Assembly: GCF_038502225.1 (NCBI RefSeq)
Contig: NC_091298.1
Location: 38,875,620-38,939,619 of the forward strand
DNA: 64,000 nucleotides
From: Cherax quadricarinatus
Lineage: Eukaryota; Arthropoda; Malacostraca; Decapoda; Parastacidae
Direction of reading: 5' to 3'
Shown: positions 30,737 through 42,928 of the stretch, in pieces
Numbering within the stretch: the stretch's first letter is position 1
How the letters are laid out: every line of letters begins with the position of its first letter
The notes under the pieces: model-generated
Database searches by the model: none
The model's input: the letters and a program-made list of their open reading frames with translations, nothing else
What the model was told of the DNA's origin: nothing
Made by a program: the position numbers and the translations under genes

Positions 30737-31387
30737 CTGAAGGAAGACACAATCTTAATTTAAAGTTGCTAGTCACTGTTTGATGTGACTGACATGGTAA
30801 GGTTGGTTCTAATGAAGATGGTCATCCAGATGGTAATATGAAAAAAAGTGGGTTGTAGCACGCAATGCTTTTATTTGTTATATAGGATTGGGATTCAAAT
30901 TTGGTAACAAAAGAAACCTTTAAAAGTTACCTGCCATTTTGTAAGCAGGTGGTAATTTTTAGAAGCAAGATGTAATTATGAATCTCGCTTTAGATTCTGA
31001 ATCTTGTAATTTTTAATATTGTCGTAGTTTTAGAAACAAGATATAATTACAAGTTAGCCAAGATTTTAGAAACGTGATCTAATCTTATTCGACAGATGCA
31101 ATTTTAGTTGCGTCTGGCAATAATTTTCCATGTTTTAAATATACTTCTTAATAATTAACGCTTTACAAATTAATCTACTGCTATATGTGTATCAAATTAA
31201 GCGCTACAACTTCTATTGCTTCTGTAGGCCTCTTTGAAAAAAATTCATGGGTCTTTTTACAGTTACTTAGCTCTATAGCTGTAAATTGTAGAGGAATGGC
31301 CAAAATTAGTTCTAATAAATGGTAATGATCGAAGCTGCTGTTCTTTGTCAACACTCCATCAACGAGCAGAATCAAGATGTTTTCATC
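30737..31387 (-). other. upstream intron part, nothing recognised
   Basis: AT-rich sequence before the LTR element. No first-half Ig exon was recognised here. Confidence 0.45.
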
Positions 31388-31392
31388 CTAAC

Positions 31393-32145
31393 TGTTATGC
31401 AGGGTTCTGCATGACGTTGTAATGTACATATAGTGGAGAAGTGTGCCATAATAGTATGAATGTTATAACTGTAAAGAATAATTTTGTAATTCATAATGTG
31501 CATTTGGGGGCACTGTAAAGTACTCTAACTGTAATTATAAGGAAATCCTTCTAGGTAGTTATTTTCCAAGTGTGTTAGGGTACGCGGAGTGAGCGTGGCT
31601 GGGGCAGTCATGTGGAGTCAGCATGGTGTGGAGGCTGGCGTCGGAGCTGCTGTGTGTTTAAGCTAAGTTTGTAGTTGTGTACTCCTTTTGTTTAGCTAAC
31701 CCAAGCCATAGGCTCTTCTATGGCGTACCTGTATGCCCACCTGGGCTCTGACATGGTCGGGGTGCTGTGGGATTGAGTGAGGAAATAAGAAATGGGGTTA
31801 GTAGTGGAGTAGTGACGGCCTGGCGCTGACTAGGCCTAGTGGTTATGGTGGCTGGACCTCCAGCCAGCTGTTTCTTGTGTATCCTCATTTGGGCGTTTAG
31901 GATTAAGGTGTTTCTAGAGGGTGTATATAGTGTTATGTTGAATAAATAGATATATTTTCCTAACTGAGATTTTTGCCTAACCCTCTTGTTAACCAACCCA
32001 TTGAAGTAACACTTACTGGTTTAGCGCTTTCTCTTTTGACTGGGATAGCCCTGGGTGGCCTGTTTATGCTTGAGATGTGTGTAACTTTTACCTTTTCCCT
32101 TAGACAAAGCTCAAGCCCCTAGGTATCCCACATTTTTGCGTAACA
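31393..32145 (+). repeat. 5' LTR of copy B
   Basis: 753 bp, from TGTTATGCAGGGTTCTGCATG to TTTTTGCGTAACA. Terminal inverted TGTTA/TAACA. Differs from the 3' LTR by substitutions and by an about 23-bp segment (CTAACTGTAATTATAAGG) missing from the 3' LTR, so the insertion is not recent. An AATAAATAGA word near 31942 may be the poly(A) signal. Confidence 0.93.
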
Positions 32146-32163
32146 TGGGGGCCTGTATATGGG
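32146..32163 (+). promoter_or_regulatory. putative primer binding site
   Basis: TGGGGGCCTGTATATGG directly follows the LTR end TAACA. Beginning with TGG is as expected for pairing with a tRNA 3' CCA end. The tRNA was not identified. Confidence 0.6.
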
Positions 32164-32676
32164 AGAATTATCAAATTTTATGTGGTAATTCAAGTTTGCA
32201 ACCTGGAAAATCAATAACCATTCTTTACTGGGTTGGTCAGAGGAAGCATTCACTATAACACTCACACTAAAATAATAATTTACCTTTGTGTGCAATATTG
32301 CTGGTTTTTAGGGTGTTATTATAAACTAATACTCTGTGAATAATTTACCTTTCTGTGCCATATTGTTGATTTTTAGGGTGTTATTAATACCTGATAGTTT
32401 GTGCATAATTTGCCCTTGCAGGTACAATCTTGCTGATTTTTAGGGGGTTATGTTTACCTAAATTTCTGGGAATAATTTTCCTTTGCAGGTGCAGTAGCTC
32501 CATTTTTTCTGCCAGGATTTTCTTGTGTGCAATCCTGTTTAATTTTGGGGAGTCACATGACAATCACTCCTTGTGAATATACTATTTCAGTGTATGTACT
32601 TTGCTATGTGTTTTATTATTTTATATCAGTAAGTTCTGTGGATAATAGCAAGATTTGGTGCTATTATTTCTCAGAA

Positions 32677-33544
32677 TGGCTGACACTAGTGAAAATTCTG
32701 GGGATGACATGTATTTGGAAGGTGATATTGAATCCAATTCCCATGATAAGGACCTGGATAAGGAAGTAGAAATTTTACAAATGAAATTAGCCCTAGTTGC
32801 AGAAGAAAAGGAACGGTTAAGGACTGAACGTACAAAGATCCAGGAACAGAGAGCCTTAGAGGAGTTTAGGGCTCAACCATACCCCCGGCCGGGATTGAAC
32901 CCGCGGTCATAGAGTCTCAAAACTCCAGCCCGTCGCGCTAGCCACGGGCTGAAGAGAGGCAGCTTGCTTCTCACCCAGCCACAGACACGAGGGTCGATGT
33001 TTTTCATTTGGATAAAGCCATAAAATTTGTGCCCAAATTCCTAGAGAAAGATCCAGACCAGTTTTTTCTGTTATTTGAAAATACGGCCAAATCCCAAGTT
33101 TGGCCGGAAAAGGAATGGGCGACATTAGCAAGAACCCAATTAGTTGGTAAAGGGTTACAGGCTGTTAGTTCTTTAGAGGGATCGGCCTTTTCTGATTATC
33201 ATAAACTAAAAGAGGTAGTTTTACTGGCTTATCAAATGTTGCCGGAAAGATACCGGCAGAAGTTTAGAGGACTAAAGTTTCAGTCAGGGCAGTCTTTGGT
33301 GGAATATGGTAAGGAGAAGATGTCACTTCTAAATAGGTGGTGCCACTCAAAGGGGGTGGTAGGCAATTATGAGGGTGTAATTACCTTAATTTTGTTAGAG
33401 GATCTTTTGAGAAATGTTCCTCCTAACCTTAAGGCATATCTTGAGGAGAAGGATCTTTATGATTTTAATAATGCTTTAGAGCTGGGTGACAGATTTTTAG
33501 CTAACCAAAAATTTGGTAGTAATTACCACCCCCGCACATACTAA
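32677..33544 (+). pseudogene. gag of copy B, split by a SINE
   Basis: Starts at ATG 32677 (MADTSENSGDDMYLEG), then a charged coiled-coil segment to EEFRA at about 32874. A 76-bp tRNA-derived SINE interrupts. Gag resumes in another frame with EERQLASHPATDTR and runs to 33544 with capsid-like helices (FVPKFLEKDPDQFFLLFE, LPERYRQKFRGLK, RWCHSKGVVGNYE). This is the CA-like fold typical of gypsy-group gag. The interruption shifts the frame and removes function. Confidence 0.8.
32875..32950 (-). mobile_element. tRNA-like SINE head inserted in gag
   Basis: On the minus strand: CAGCCCGTGGCTAGCGCGAC, GGAGTTTTGAGACTC and a B box GCGGGTTCAATCCC, ending GGTATGG. Same family as the inverted pair at 45398-45690 and the copy at 56325-56440. 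Confidence 0.8.
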
Positions 33545-34384
33545 TATTGGTAAGTTTTCTCCACCCACCAATAGGAATAAGAAATTTCAGAAGTTTAAGC
33601 CACCCATTTATCATCCTAATAACCGCCAAAGTTTTACTAAGCCTACTTTTCCAGTACCTACCCGAGGAGGTTTTAAGTCAGCTGTCACAGGTCCAGGACT
33701 ACAAGGAACAGATGGGACGAGCCCAGTTCCCCAGAGTCAAGGGATCCAACCTAGGTCAAATGGGCAGGGGACCTTTAAACCCTACTACTGTACTTATTGT
33801 CATAAACAGGGCCATCTGCAGCCGTATTGCAAGAAGATGCGTAGAGATCAGGCGCTTGCTGGAGTTTCTCAGGTAGATACACCAGGTACCCACACGGTAG
33901 CTAATATTGAAGCACCACCTCCGGGTATATCAGGTAACTCAGCAGTTTTGGACCCTCGGATGAAGGTCTTTACAAGCAAGTCCACCGTGGCCTTACACCA
34001 AAATGAAGGTAGGGTAACAGGTGTTATGTGTTTGAGGGACACTGGTAGCATGTACACCTTGCTTCGTAGGGGCATACTGCCAGTGTCGGATGACACATAC
34101 ACTGGGACGTTTTGCTCAAAGGAATTACTGGATTCACTGTCAAGACTCCAGTGCTCAGGTTATGGGTGGAGTCTGCATACCAGTGTGGTTACTTAGCTGT
34201 AGGTATCACAGAGGATATGCCTTGTGCAGCTGTTGACTTACTCTTAGGCAATAATGTCATGGGTTGTCTTGAAAGTGAGGAACCTCTGGTTTGGAGGGAC
34301 CCAGCCTCACAGAGTTCGGAGGAAAAAGCTAGGGCTACCTTGCCCAAGTTATTTCCGGTGTGTGCAGTAACCAGGAAAATGTAA
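33513..34384 (+). pseudogene. zinc knuckle and aspartic protease of copy B
   Basis: Frame 33513-34196 is Pro/Gln-rich, then a clean CCHC knuckle CTYCHKQGHLQPYC (about residue 91), then protease with the catalytic LRDTGSMYTLL. A frameshift near 34130 moves the rest of the protease to 34112-34384 (YLAVGITEDMPCAAVDLLLG). The catalytic DTG is kept. The next domain downstream is integrase. Confidence 0.82.
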
Positions 34385-34435
34385 AAAGATAAGAGGGCAG
34401 CCCCTCTCTGTGACTCTTCAGATCCTGGGGATGAT

Positions 34436-35600
34436 TTGGGTTTGGGAAATCTATTCCTCGAGCCTAGCCTGCAGTTGGCTCGGGGTTGTGATGAACCATC
34501 CCAGGCAGGACCCTGTTTGAGTGGGGGTCTTGGAGCTGGTATAGGGGGGGCTACTCCTACTCGAGAGCAGCTGATCGAAGCCCAGGGGTGTGACGACACC
34601 CTAAAAGCTATTCGGTCATCTGCTGTTACCGAGGAAGAGGCCTCTCAACTAACTAAATGTTTCTTTTTTGCAGACTGTATTTTGATGCGAAAGACCCTAT
34701 CGGATGCGACATCTAATGATGGAGCAAGGCAGGCACTCTTCCAAGTGGTGGTGCCGGAACCATTTAGGTATCAGGTTTTGTGTTTGGCCCACGATGTTTC
34801 CATGGGAGGACATTTAGGTGTTAAAAAGACTATGGGCAAGATTTCTAAACATTTTTACTGACCCCAGGTATGGGAATCAGTGGGAAAGTATGTAGAATCA
34901 TGCCCAGTTTACCAAAGGGTAGGAAAACCTAATCAGGGAATTAAACCTGCCCTTCTTAACCCTATTACAGTAGCCGGAGAACCTTTTAGCAGGCTGGTTG
35001 TGGATTGTGTGGGGCCACTACCCAGGACCAAGATGGGAAACAAGTAGTCACTATTATTTGTTCCTCTACCAGGTTTCCGGAGGCCATTCCACTTCATAAA
35101 ATTACAACGCGCGTGGTCTTGAGAGCATTGGTGAAATTTTTTACGCACGTCGGGATCCCTATGGAAATTCAAACAGATCAGGGGTCAAATTTTACATCTA
35201 AACATTTTCACACGGTTTTGGGGGAGTTTAATGACGACCTCCACCGACTATCACCCAGAGAGTCAAGGGGTTGTGGAGCGGTTTCACCAGTCTCTCCAAA
35301 CTATGTTGCGGGCTTATTGTGCCCAGTACCAGAAGGACTGGGATGAGGGTATCCCCCTCCTTTTATTTGCCATGCGGGACAGCACTCAGGACTCATTACG
35401 CTATAGTCCCTTCGAACTGATCTATGGTCACCAAGTACGGGGACCACTGATGATTTTGAAGGATTACTGGCTCGGTGAGGATTGTGAGGCTGCCCCTGGA
35501 GGATTTTCTCACTTTCAGAGACCGTTTGACTCACATGAAGTGTCTGGTGGCTGAGAACCTGCACATCAGCCAAACCAAGATGAAGAAACAATTTGACCGC
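34436..35600 (+). pseudogene. integrase N-terminal and core of copy B
   Basis: The HHCC domain begins near HDVSMGGHLGVKKTMGKI (34791 on) and is broken by TGA at 34859-34861; the second Cys of its CxxC is Tyr (CPVYQ). The core has VVDCVGPLP (first Asp), QTDQGSNFTSK (second Asp) and SQGVVERFHQSL (Glu), with a stop at 35046 and frameshifts near 35230. SPFELIYGHQVRGP closes the core. The chain then continues into the RT frame. Confidence 0.82.
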
Positions 35601-36761
35601 AAGGCCGTGCCTCGTACCTTTGAAGTGGGAGAGGAGGTACTAGCATTGGAGCCGGTGTCTGGTAATGCCTTAAAAGCAAAGTTCAGTGGGCCATACAAGG
35701 TGGTGGAAAAGGTCACAGATCAAAATTACAGAATTCACACACCTGGGCGATGGAAGTCTGAACGGGTGGTACATATAAACAGGCTGAAAAGGTACCACCA
35801 AAGAGGTGTGGCATGTGTAAATATAGTAGGTGACCCAGGGGCACACGCTGATGCACAGGGGGCCACAGATGTACACCTTAGTAACAGGGCATTGTTAAAA
35901 GATCCTTCACAATGTATGTTATGTCTTAGTAAGGAAAGGGTTGCTGAGATGGTTCAGCTTCTCTGGAATTTTGAGGATTTGTTTGGGGATATCCCTCGTG
36001 TAAGCAAGCTAAAGCCCCATGATATAGATGTAAGGGAAGCTGAACCAATTCGGCAGGTCCCTTACAGAATGAACCCACAAAAGAGAAAAAGTATGGAGAA
36101 GGAGGTGAAATTTCTACTTGACAATGATTTAATAATACCAAGCGAGAGTGAGTGGGCATCCCCCTGTCTGATGGTTCCCAAACCAGATGGCACCATGAAG
36201 ATGTGCACTGACTACCGTAAGGTTAATTTAATAACTAAGGCCGATTGTTTTCCTCTTCCCAGAATGGAAGATGTCATTGATGCAGTGGGGGGAGCTAAAT
36301 ATGTAAGTAAGTTAGACCTTTTGAAGGATTATTACCAGATACCTTTAACCCCACGTGCCAGTAACATCTCTGCTTTTGTTATGCCAGATGGGCTTTTTCA
36401 GTACAAAGTTCTCCCCTTTGGGCTTCGTAATGCACCCTCCTGTTTTCAACGTAGAATGCAGGAAGTTATGCGTGGCCTAAAGGGCGTGAGGTGTTATATT
36501 GATGACCTGGTTATTTTTAGCGACTGTAGGACAGAGCATGTGAGGCAGCTTAGAGAGCTTTTCTCTAGGCTCGCTGGTGCTCAGCTTACAGTTAATTTGG
36601 CAAAGAGTGTTTTCGGGCAAGCCCAGGTAACTTTTCTAGGACATGTTATTGGCCAGGGGAAGGTGGCCCCAGTGAATGCCAAGGTGGAGGCTATAGACAA
36701 TTATCCTGTACCAAAGACCCGGAAGGAGGTTATGCGTTTTGTGGGCATGGTGACATTTTAG
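35475..36761 (+). pseudogene. integrase C-terminus fused in frame to reverse transcriptase (copy B)
   Basis: One frame of 428 codons. Residues 1-115: integrase C-terminal part (QTKMKKQFDRKAVPR, FSGPYKVVEKVTDQNYRI, VVHINRLKRYHQRG). Residues about 140-170: linker with NFEDLFGDIPRVSKLKPHDI. Residues about 175-428: gypsy-type RT with YRMNPQKRKSMEKEV, WASPCLMVPKPDG, RMCTDYRKVN-type block, FQYKVLPFGLRNAPSCFQR and the catalytic YIDD (RCYIDDLVIF), ending FVGMVTF before TAG at 36759-36761. Relatives read FY at this point, so the stop is a point nonsense. Integrase directly upstream of RT in one frame is the key structural fact. Confidence 0.9.
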
Positions 36762-37292
36762 AGAAAGTTCTGTCCAAATTTGTCAAAGGTGATCTCTCCA
36801 CTCGCTGACCTGACTAGCCCCAAGCGTACATTTGTGTTGGATATGAAGTGTCAGAGGGCATTTGAACATGTAAAAGCTCTGCTTACAAGTGCTCCTGTGC
36901 TGGCTAGTCCTAATTTCACATTGCCATTTTCTCTACAAGTAGATGCCAGTGATACTGGTGTTGGGGCTGTGTTACTGCAAGAAGTAGCGGACAATTATTG
37001 CAAGTCAGCTACTTTTCGGCAAAACTGAAGAAACACCAGCAGCATTATGCCACCATAGAAAAAGAGGCTATTGCATTAGTGATGGCAGTGCAACATTTTG
37101 AGGTGTATATATCATCATCAGTTCACCCTATAACTGTGTATAGTGACCATAATCCTTTACGTTTCCTTCACTTAATGAGGAACCACAGAGACTTACAAGG
37201 TGGGCCTTGTTTCTCCAACCTCTTAATCTTGTGATTCATTATGTGAAGGGAGCGGAGAATGTGGTTGCTGATGCCTTGTCTAGTGTTTAAAA
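36762..37292 (+). pseudogene. RT connection and RNase H of copy B
   Basis: RKFCPNLSKVISPLADLTSP, then RNase H with LQVDASDTGVGAVLLQE (first catalytic Asp), a frameshift near 37010, FSAKLKKHQQHYATIEKEAI (Glu) and TVYSDHNPLRFL (Asp). The end VADALSS-like segment is at about 37265-37290. RNase H degrades the RNA strand during cDNA synthesis. No domain follows. Confidence 0.82.
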
Positions 37293-38491
37293 TGCGTGAT
37301 GCAGTGTATAGATCACTTATCTATTCTTATTTTGCAGTGATTTGCAGTAGACGAATAGATGGAACCCTGGACCACCCAAAGGGGAAGGGCAGGTTGAGCT
37401 GGAGTTGGAGGTATCAGGATTCCCTAGTGTTTGTGTGTTTTGGGTGGTAGTCACATCAAGTGCCATGCCTAGATAAGGTATGCTACTTTTTTCTTAGGTG
37501 TTGGCTGGAATGCCTCGCCTCTGTTTTATGTTGGTATAGGGACTGTTGGACCTAACATTTTAGTGAATGTGGGGCTGGCAGTGATGCCCCCCACTGTTTG
37601 GGTCATGTCTCTTGATCCGAGATGTTTTGGTTCTACAGGACTCTTTTCAATTTTTCCTTTTTGGATCACCGCTGGGGTGACTCCAGGGTCCTTGGAATGA
37701 TATGTAGGTATCGGCCTGGGAGGTCCACCTTTTGGGGGTCTTCAGTGATGACTCCAGGGTTTTACGCCACAGTCCCACCAACAAGATTTATGTGACTATC
37801 CTCCTGTTGTTTTTGGAGCCTGATATTTTTCCCCCCTCCTGTGCTCTCCTGATTCTCACAGAGGTGTGTCATGGGGAACCAGTTTTGTTTACAAAAAATT
37901 GCTGTGAGATGGGAGTGATAATGTGATGTTGCTTTCTAAGTAGAATTTAACATGTAAAATCTGTTTTCCTTTTCTTTGAACTCCTGGAAAATGTACTTAT
38001 TGTTTAAAAGTTTTTTTTGGTGGCACCTACAGTTTGGTCTGCCTTGCAACATACTGAACTTTGGTGTTACTTCATAAAACGGCATTCCTCAGGGGCACTT
38101 TTGTACAAAGTTAACTTGCTCACTTATAAGTTTGCTTGATGTAATTTAGGTAAAATGCATCAACGCCACTGTCTGGCCAGCGCTGTGTTGTGATGGTGCC
38201 TTTTCCTAACACAATTGTCTAAGAGCGTGACTGTGGGCTCGTTTGGCATAGAACTTGATCACTTTTATGTTTCGCGAGTTTCACATGTCTGCAATATAGT
38301 ACCTCAGTTTGTTAATATTGCATATTTGTAGTACCAAAAGACAGTGATTGTATGGTGGTCATTCCCCAGGTATTATTTTGCCTGTTGCCTCAGACCCTAA
38401 TGTGGGCTTATTTTCTTTCTTTTTCCTTTTGCCTAACGGTGTCCGTAGGGACCCCGCTAGCAGAGTGAGAACTATGGTCTGGGGGTGGGTG
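37293..38491 (+). other. noncoding 3' internal region and purine tract of copy B
   Basis: About 1.2 kb without a supported frame; no env-like protein. It ends with the purine-rich GGTCTGGGGGTGGGTG just before the 3' LTR, a good polypurine tract. Confidence 0.65.
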
Positions 38492-39220
38492 TGTTATGCA
38501 GGGTTCTGCATGACATTGTAATGTACATATAGTGGAGAAGTGTGCCACAATAGTATGAATGTTATAACTGTAAAGAATAATTTTATAATTCATAATGTGC
38601 ATTTGGGGGCACTGTAAAGTACTTCTAGGTAGTTATTTTCCAAATGTGTTTTGGGTATGCGGGGTAAGTGTGGCTGGGGTCAGTCACGTGGGGTCAGCAT
38701 GGTGTGGAGGATGGCGTCGGAGATGCTGTGTTTAAGCTAAGTTTGTAGTTGTGTACTCCTTTTGTTTAACCAACTCAAGCCATAGGCTCTCCTATGGCTT
38801 ACCTGTATGTTCATCTAGGCTCTGACATGGTCAGGGTGCTGTGGGATGAGTGAGGAAATAAGAAATGGGGTTTGTAGTGGAGTAGTGACGGTCTGGCACT
38901 GACTAGGCCTAGTGGTTATGGTGGCTGGACCTCCAGCCAGCTGTTTCTTGTGTACCCTCATTTGGGCATTTAGGATTAAGGTGTTTCTAGAGTGTGTATA
39001 TAGTGTTATGTTGAATAAATAGATATATTTTCCTAACTGGGATTTTTGCCTAACCTAACCCTCTGTTAACCAACCCATTGAAGTAACACATACTGGTTTA
39101 GCGCTTTGTTTTGACTGGGATAGCCATGGGTGGCCTGTTTATGCTTGAGATGTGTGTAACTTTTACCTTTGCCCTTAGACAAAGCTGAAGCCCCTAGGTA
39201 TCCCACATTTTTGCGTAACA
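38492..39220 (+). repeat. 3' LTR of copy B
   Basis: 729 bp, TGTTATGCAGGG to TTGCGTAACA, followed by CTAAC (39221-39225). High but not perfect identity to the 5' LTR. Confidence 0.93.
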
Positions 39221-39225
39221 CTAAC

Positions 39226-39850
39226 AAAACTTCATGTACACGACTGCAAAGAAACCTCTCTCAAGGTCTCTTCCACACTACACCACTAAAACTAGGATCG
39301 TTTTCTACTGGGTTTCTCTGTAACATCATATATAAAAAGTAGTTACAATTATTAATTTAATTTTAAGGGTAGGACTTGGAAGCCAGCGGAAGGACTCGGT
39401 CAAATGACCAAAAGCTCCAGCTGCAGGCCATGTGACTAAGACCCGCATTAGGAAACATTTATTCTGTTTCTTGACAAACCTTACCTAACCTAAGCTTTCT
39501 GTAACGTAAATTTGCCCCAGTCCAGAGTGACAGGTCATCACAAATAAAGACATGTTCTGCATTACATATCTTCATAACTAAACACTCCTAGAGGACTGTT
39601 GAGTTGAGGAAACGAATTCATACAGTTGTGAGCTAAGTATCTGTCATGTACATGCTTCATTTCTCTTCGAAGATTGTCTAGGAAACAGAAATAAGCTCAT
39701 AATAAACTTATGGAAAAGCTTGGTAATAAAGACAGGAATATCACGTGTTTCATCATATCTGGAGTATCACAAAATTAGTACACTTCTTTAAACTTTTACG
39801 AATTATCTAGGTATCACGTGGGTATTTAAATATCATTCATGTGTACTTGG
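39226..39850. other. unassigned sequence
   Basis: No gene seen. The stretch around 39365-39440 (AAGCCAGCGGAAGGACTCGG) is GC-richer and may be a repeat fragment; its class is unclear. Confidence 0.4.
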
Positions 39851-40480
39851 TTTCTGTGAGAGTTATGATGTCAGGTGATGCCTCTTTGATCCTTTCGTAC
39901 CACTCCTCCCGCTTATTCGTTATTCCATCAGCGATGGTGTACCATACCTTCAATTTCCTCCCCATCACTGCATTCGGGGGGATGGGGTCTGTGACTGTGG
40001 ATTGTGGTTTGCACTGAGATAATATATTTGGCTGTGGGGCTCTGAGGGTGGTTCTTCGTACGTTTGTGCTTGTTGCTATGCCCGGCTCTGGTTGTCTCTC
40101 TTTCTAGCCCCTTTCTTTTCTATGTCCTCCCCCTCAGCTGCTGTCGTTCTGTTCTCGTTCCATCGCAGTCTAGGAACACTCTCTTGTATGTTAATGATTC
40201 CTGCAACCTTGGTTTCTCCTGCATGATCATGTTCCGCACCGTTTCTGTCTTGAAAATCAGTTTGACTGGTAGATTTCTCACTTTCGAGCACCCCACACTT
40301 CTCTGAAAATTTATTATCTCAGTCACGTCCTCCTCGCCTATTTCTTTGATCTTTGCAATCTCTTGTTTTTCTTTCTGCCGTCTGTCACTTCATTCTCCTG
40401 AAGCCCAGGAATAAAGACTGACCTCTCCCTATCCTCCTCCCATTGCTTTTCCTTTTTTCCTTTAGTGTCTCTAGATCACG
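39850..40480 (-). mobile_element. LINE fragment: ORF1 end and endonuclease start
   Basis: The minus frames near 40120-40326 read VRNMIMQEKPRLQESLTYKR then VFLDCD, an ORF1 RNA-binding C-terminus of CR1/jockey-group LINEs. The part at 39850-40080 matches the 44920-45180 part of a longer copy (GAGAGTTATGATGTCA versus GAGAGCTATGATGTCA). Frames are broken. Confidence 0.55.
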
Positions 40481-40599
40481 TTTGCACAGTCATTGTCTCT
40501 CTTATTATTTCCTGTAACTTTTAGTGTCCTGGTCGTGCTTCTGCATGGGACCTGTCATCTTCTATACCTGCGCCCCTTCCTCACTTGCTGGTATCACTC

Positions 40600-40935
40600 C
40601 GCCCAAGGTCATTTTCCTTGAGTGAGGTTTGCAGTCTTTGGCCACCTAGCCTATACTCTATCTGTCGTCCTCTTTGCCTTTCCCGATCTTCATGACTTTG
40701 CATTTGGCAGGGTTAAATTCGAGGAGACAGTTGATTGGCAAGGCTTCCAGCCTGTCCAGCCCTAGTCCTGCCTGATCCTCATCCAACTTAATTTTCCTCA
40801 TTAGCTTCATATCATCTGGATGCAGGGACACTTCTGAGTCTATCCCTTCTGTCATCTCATTCACATACCAGAAACAGCATTGGTCCAAGGACTGACCCCT
40901 GTGGAGCCCTGCTCATCACAGGCGTCCACCCTGAT
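40600..40935 (-). mobile_element. LINE fragment: RT palm
   Basis: Minus frame 40658-40888 reads VNEMTEGIDSEVSL, then DDMKLMRKIK and NPAKCKVMKIGKG, the region around the catalytic ADD motif (here PDD). Separate copy from its neighbours. Confidence 0.65.
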
Positions 40936-40972
40936 ACCTCGTCACGTACCATGACTCATTGTTGCCTCCCTG

Positions 40973-40974
<2 letters not shown>

Positions 40975-41029
<55 letters not shown>

Positions 41030-41070
41030 ACTGAGGGTTTGTATATATGTGTGCAGGATTGTTTGTGAGG

Positions 41071-41102
<32 letters not shown>
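40975..41102. repeat. (TG)n microsatellite, two blocks
   Basis: TG repeats at about 40976-41028 and 41074-41102, at the 3' end of the minus-strand LINE that follows; these LINE copies end in ACAC on their own strand. Confidence 0.92.
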
Positions 41103-41105
<3 letters not shown>

Positions 41106-42318
41106 CACCTATTTGTGGTTGCAGGGGTCGAGTCATAGCTCCTGGCCCCACGTCTTCACTGACTGGTACTAGGTCACTGCTCCATGAGCTTCATCAAACC
41201 TCGCCTAAAAACTATGTATGGTTCCCGCCTCCACTACGTCACTTTCTAGGCTATTTCACTTCATGACAAATCTATGACTGAAGAAATACTTCCTAACATC
41301 CCTTTGACTCATCTGAGCCTTCAACTTCCAACTGTGACTCTTTGTTTCTGCGACCCATCTCTGGAACATCCTGTCTTTGTTCACCTTGTCTATTCTGCAC
41401 AGTATTTTATGTATCGTTATTATGTCTCCCCTGACCCTCCTGTCCTCCAGTGTCGTCAGGCCAATTTCCCTTAGGACAATACCCTTAGCTCTGGGACTAG
41501 TCTTGTTGCAAACCTTTGCATTTTCTCTAATTTATCGACGTGCTTAACCAGGTGTGGATTCCAAACTGGTGCTGCATATTCCAGTATGGGCCTGACGTAT
41601 ATGGTGTACAGAGGTCTTGAACGATTCCCTACTGAAGTATCGGAACGCTATCCTTAGGTTTGCCAGACGCTCGTATGCTGCAGCAGTTATCTGATTGATG
41701 TGCGTCTCAGGAGATGTGCTCGGTATTATATTCGCCCCAAGATCTTTTTCCTTGAGTGAAGTTTGCAGTCTTTGGCCACCTATACTGCGTCTGCGGTCTT
41801 CTTTGCCCTTCCTCGAACTTCATGACTTTGCATTTGGTGAGGTTAAATTCAAGGAGCCAGTTGAGGGACCAGGCTTGTAGCCTGCCCAGGTCTCTTTGTA
41901 GTGCTGCCTGAACCTCGACCAATTTAATTCTTCTCATTAACTTCACATCATCTGTTGAAGATCTTTGCTAGTGGCACAGACATCATCTCTGCTTCCTCTC
42001 TAAGGACCCACAGAGAGATGTTGTCTAGTCCCACCACCTTTGAGGTATCAAGTTCACATAGCAGCTTCTTCACCTCCTCCTCGGTTATGTGTACCTCATC
42101 CAGCACTTGTTGGTGTACCTCCCTGTTCTGATTTCCTGGAGTCCTACCTGTTTCCACTGTAAATACTTCTTTAAATCTCATGTTGAGATCCTCACATACC
42201 TCTTGGTCGTTTCTTGTGAACGCCCCATCATCCTTCCTGAGTCTGATTACCTGGTCCTTGACTGTTGTTTACCTCCTGATGTGGCTATACAACAGCTTCG
42301 GGTCAGACTATATGCATG
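41102..42318 (-). mobile_element. CR1/jockey-group LINE copy, degraded, interrupted by a sister copy
   Basis: On the minus strand: RT finger part (42181-41948: VLDEVHITEEEVKKLLCELD), then a deletion, thumb (LMRRIKLVEVQAALQRDL) and 3' UTR to the TG tract. At about 42310-42320 the sequence breaks at CAGCTTCGGGTCAG and the 3' end of a second copy begins. Confidence 0.65.
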
Positions 42319-42928
42319 TGTGTACTCACCTAGTTGTAGTTCTAGGGGTCGAGCCACAGCTCCTGGCTCACCTTTTTACTGGCCACTACTAGGTTATTCC
42401 TCCTGCTCCATGAGCTTTATCATATCTCTTCTTAAAGCTATTTATGGATCCTGCCTCAACTACATCACTTCCCAGACTATTCCACTTCCTGACAACTCTG
42501 CGACTGAAGAAATAGTTCCTAACATCCTTGTGATTCATCTGAATCTTCAGCTTCCAACTATTAACCCTTGTTGCTGTGTCCCATCTCTGGAACATCCTGT
42601 CTCTATCCATCTTGTCAATTCCTCTCAGCATTTTATATGTCGTTATCATGTCCCCCCTATCTCTTCTGTCCTGTCTTCTAGTGTCGTCAGGTCGATTTAC
42701 CAAAATTTCATTTCGTAGGACATTTCCGTTAGCTCAGGGACCAGTCATGTTACAAACCTTTGCACTTTCTCTAATTTCCTTGCATGCTTGGCTAGGTGTG
42801 GGTTCCAGACTGGTGACGCGTTCTCCAATATAGGCCTAACGTACACAGTGTACAGGGTCCTCAACCATTCCTTATTGAAAAGGCGGAATGCTATTCTTAG
42901 GTTTGCTAGGCGCCCATATGCTGCAGCA

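Larger units (their letters stand above)
31393..39220 (+). mobile_element. complete Gmr1-like Ty3/gypsy-type LTR retrotransposon (copy B)
   Basis: Two LTRs (31393-32145, 38492-39220) are flanked by the perfect 5-bp target duplication CTAAC (31388-31392, 39221-39225). Internal order: gag, CCHC zinc knuckle, protease, integrase, RT, RNase H, then about 1.2 kb of noncoding sequence and a purine tract. Integrase is upstream of RT. The coding part has a nested SINE in gag and several stops and frameshifts, so the copy is inactive. It inserted upstream of the Ig1 exon in the same orientation as none of the host exons (host is minus). Confidence 0.93.
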
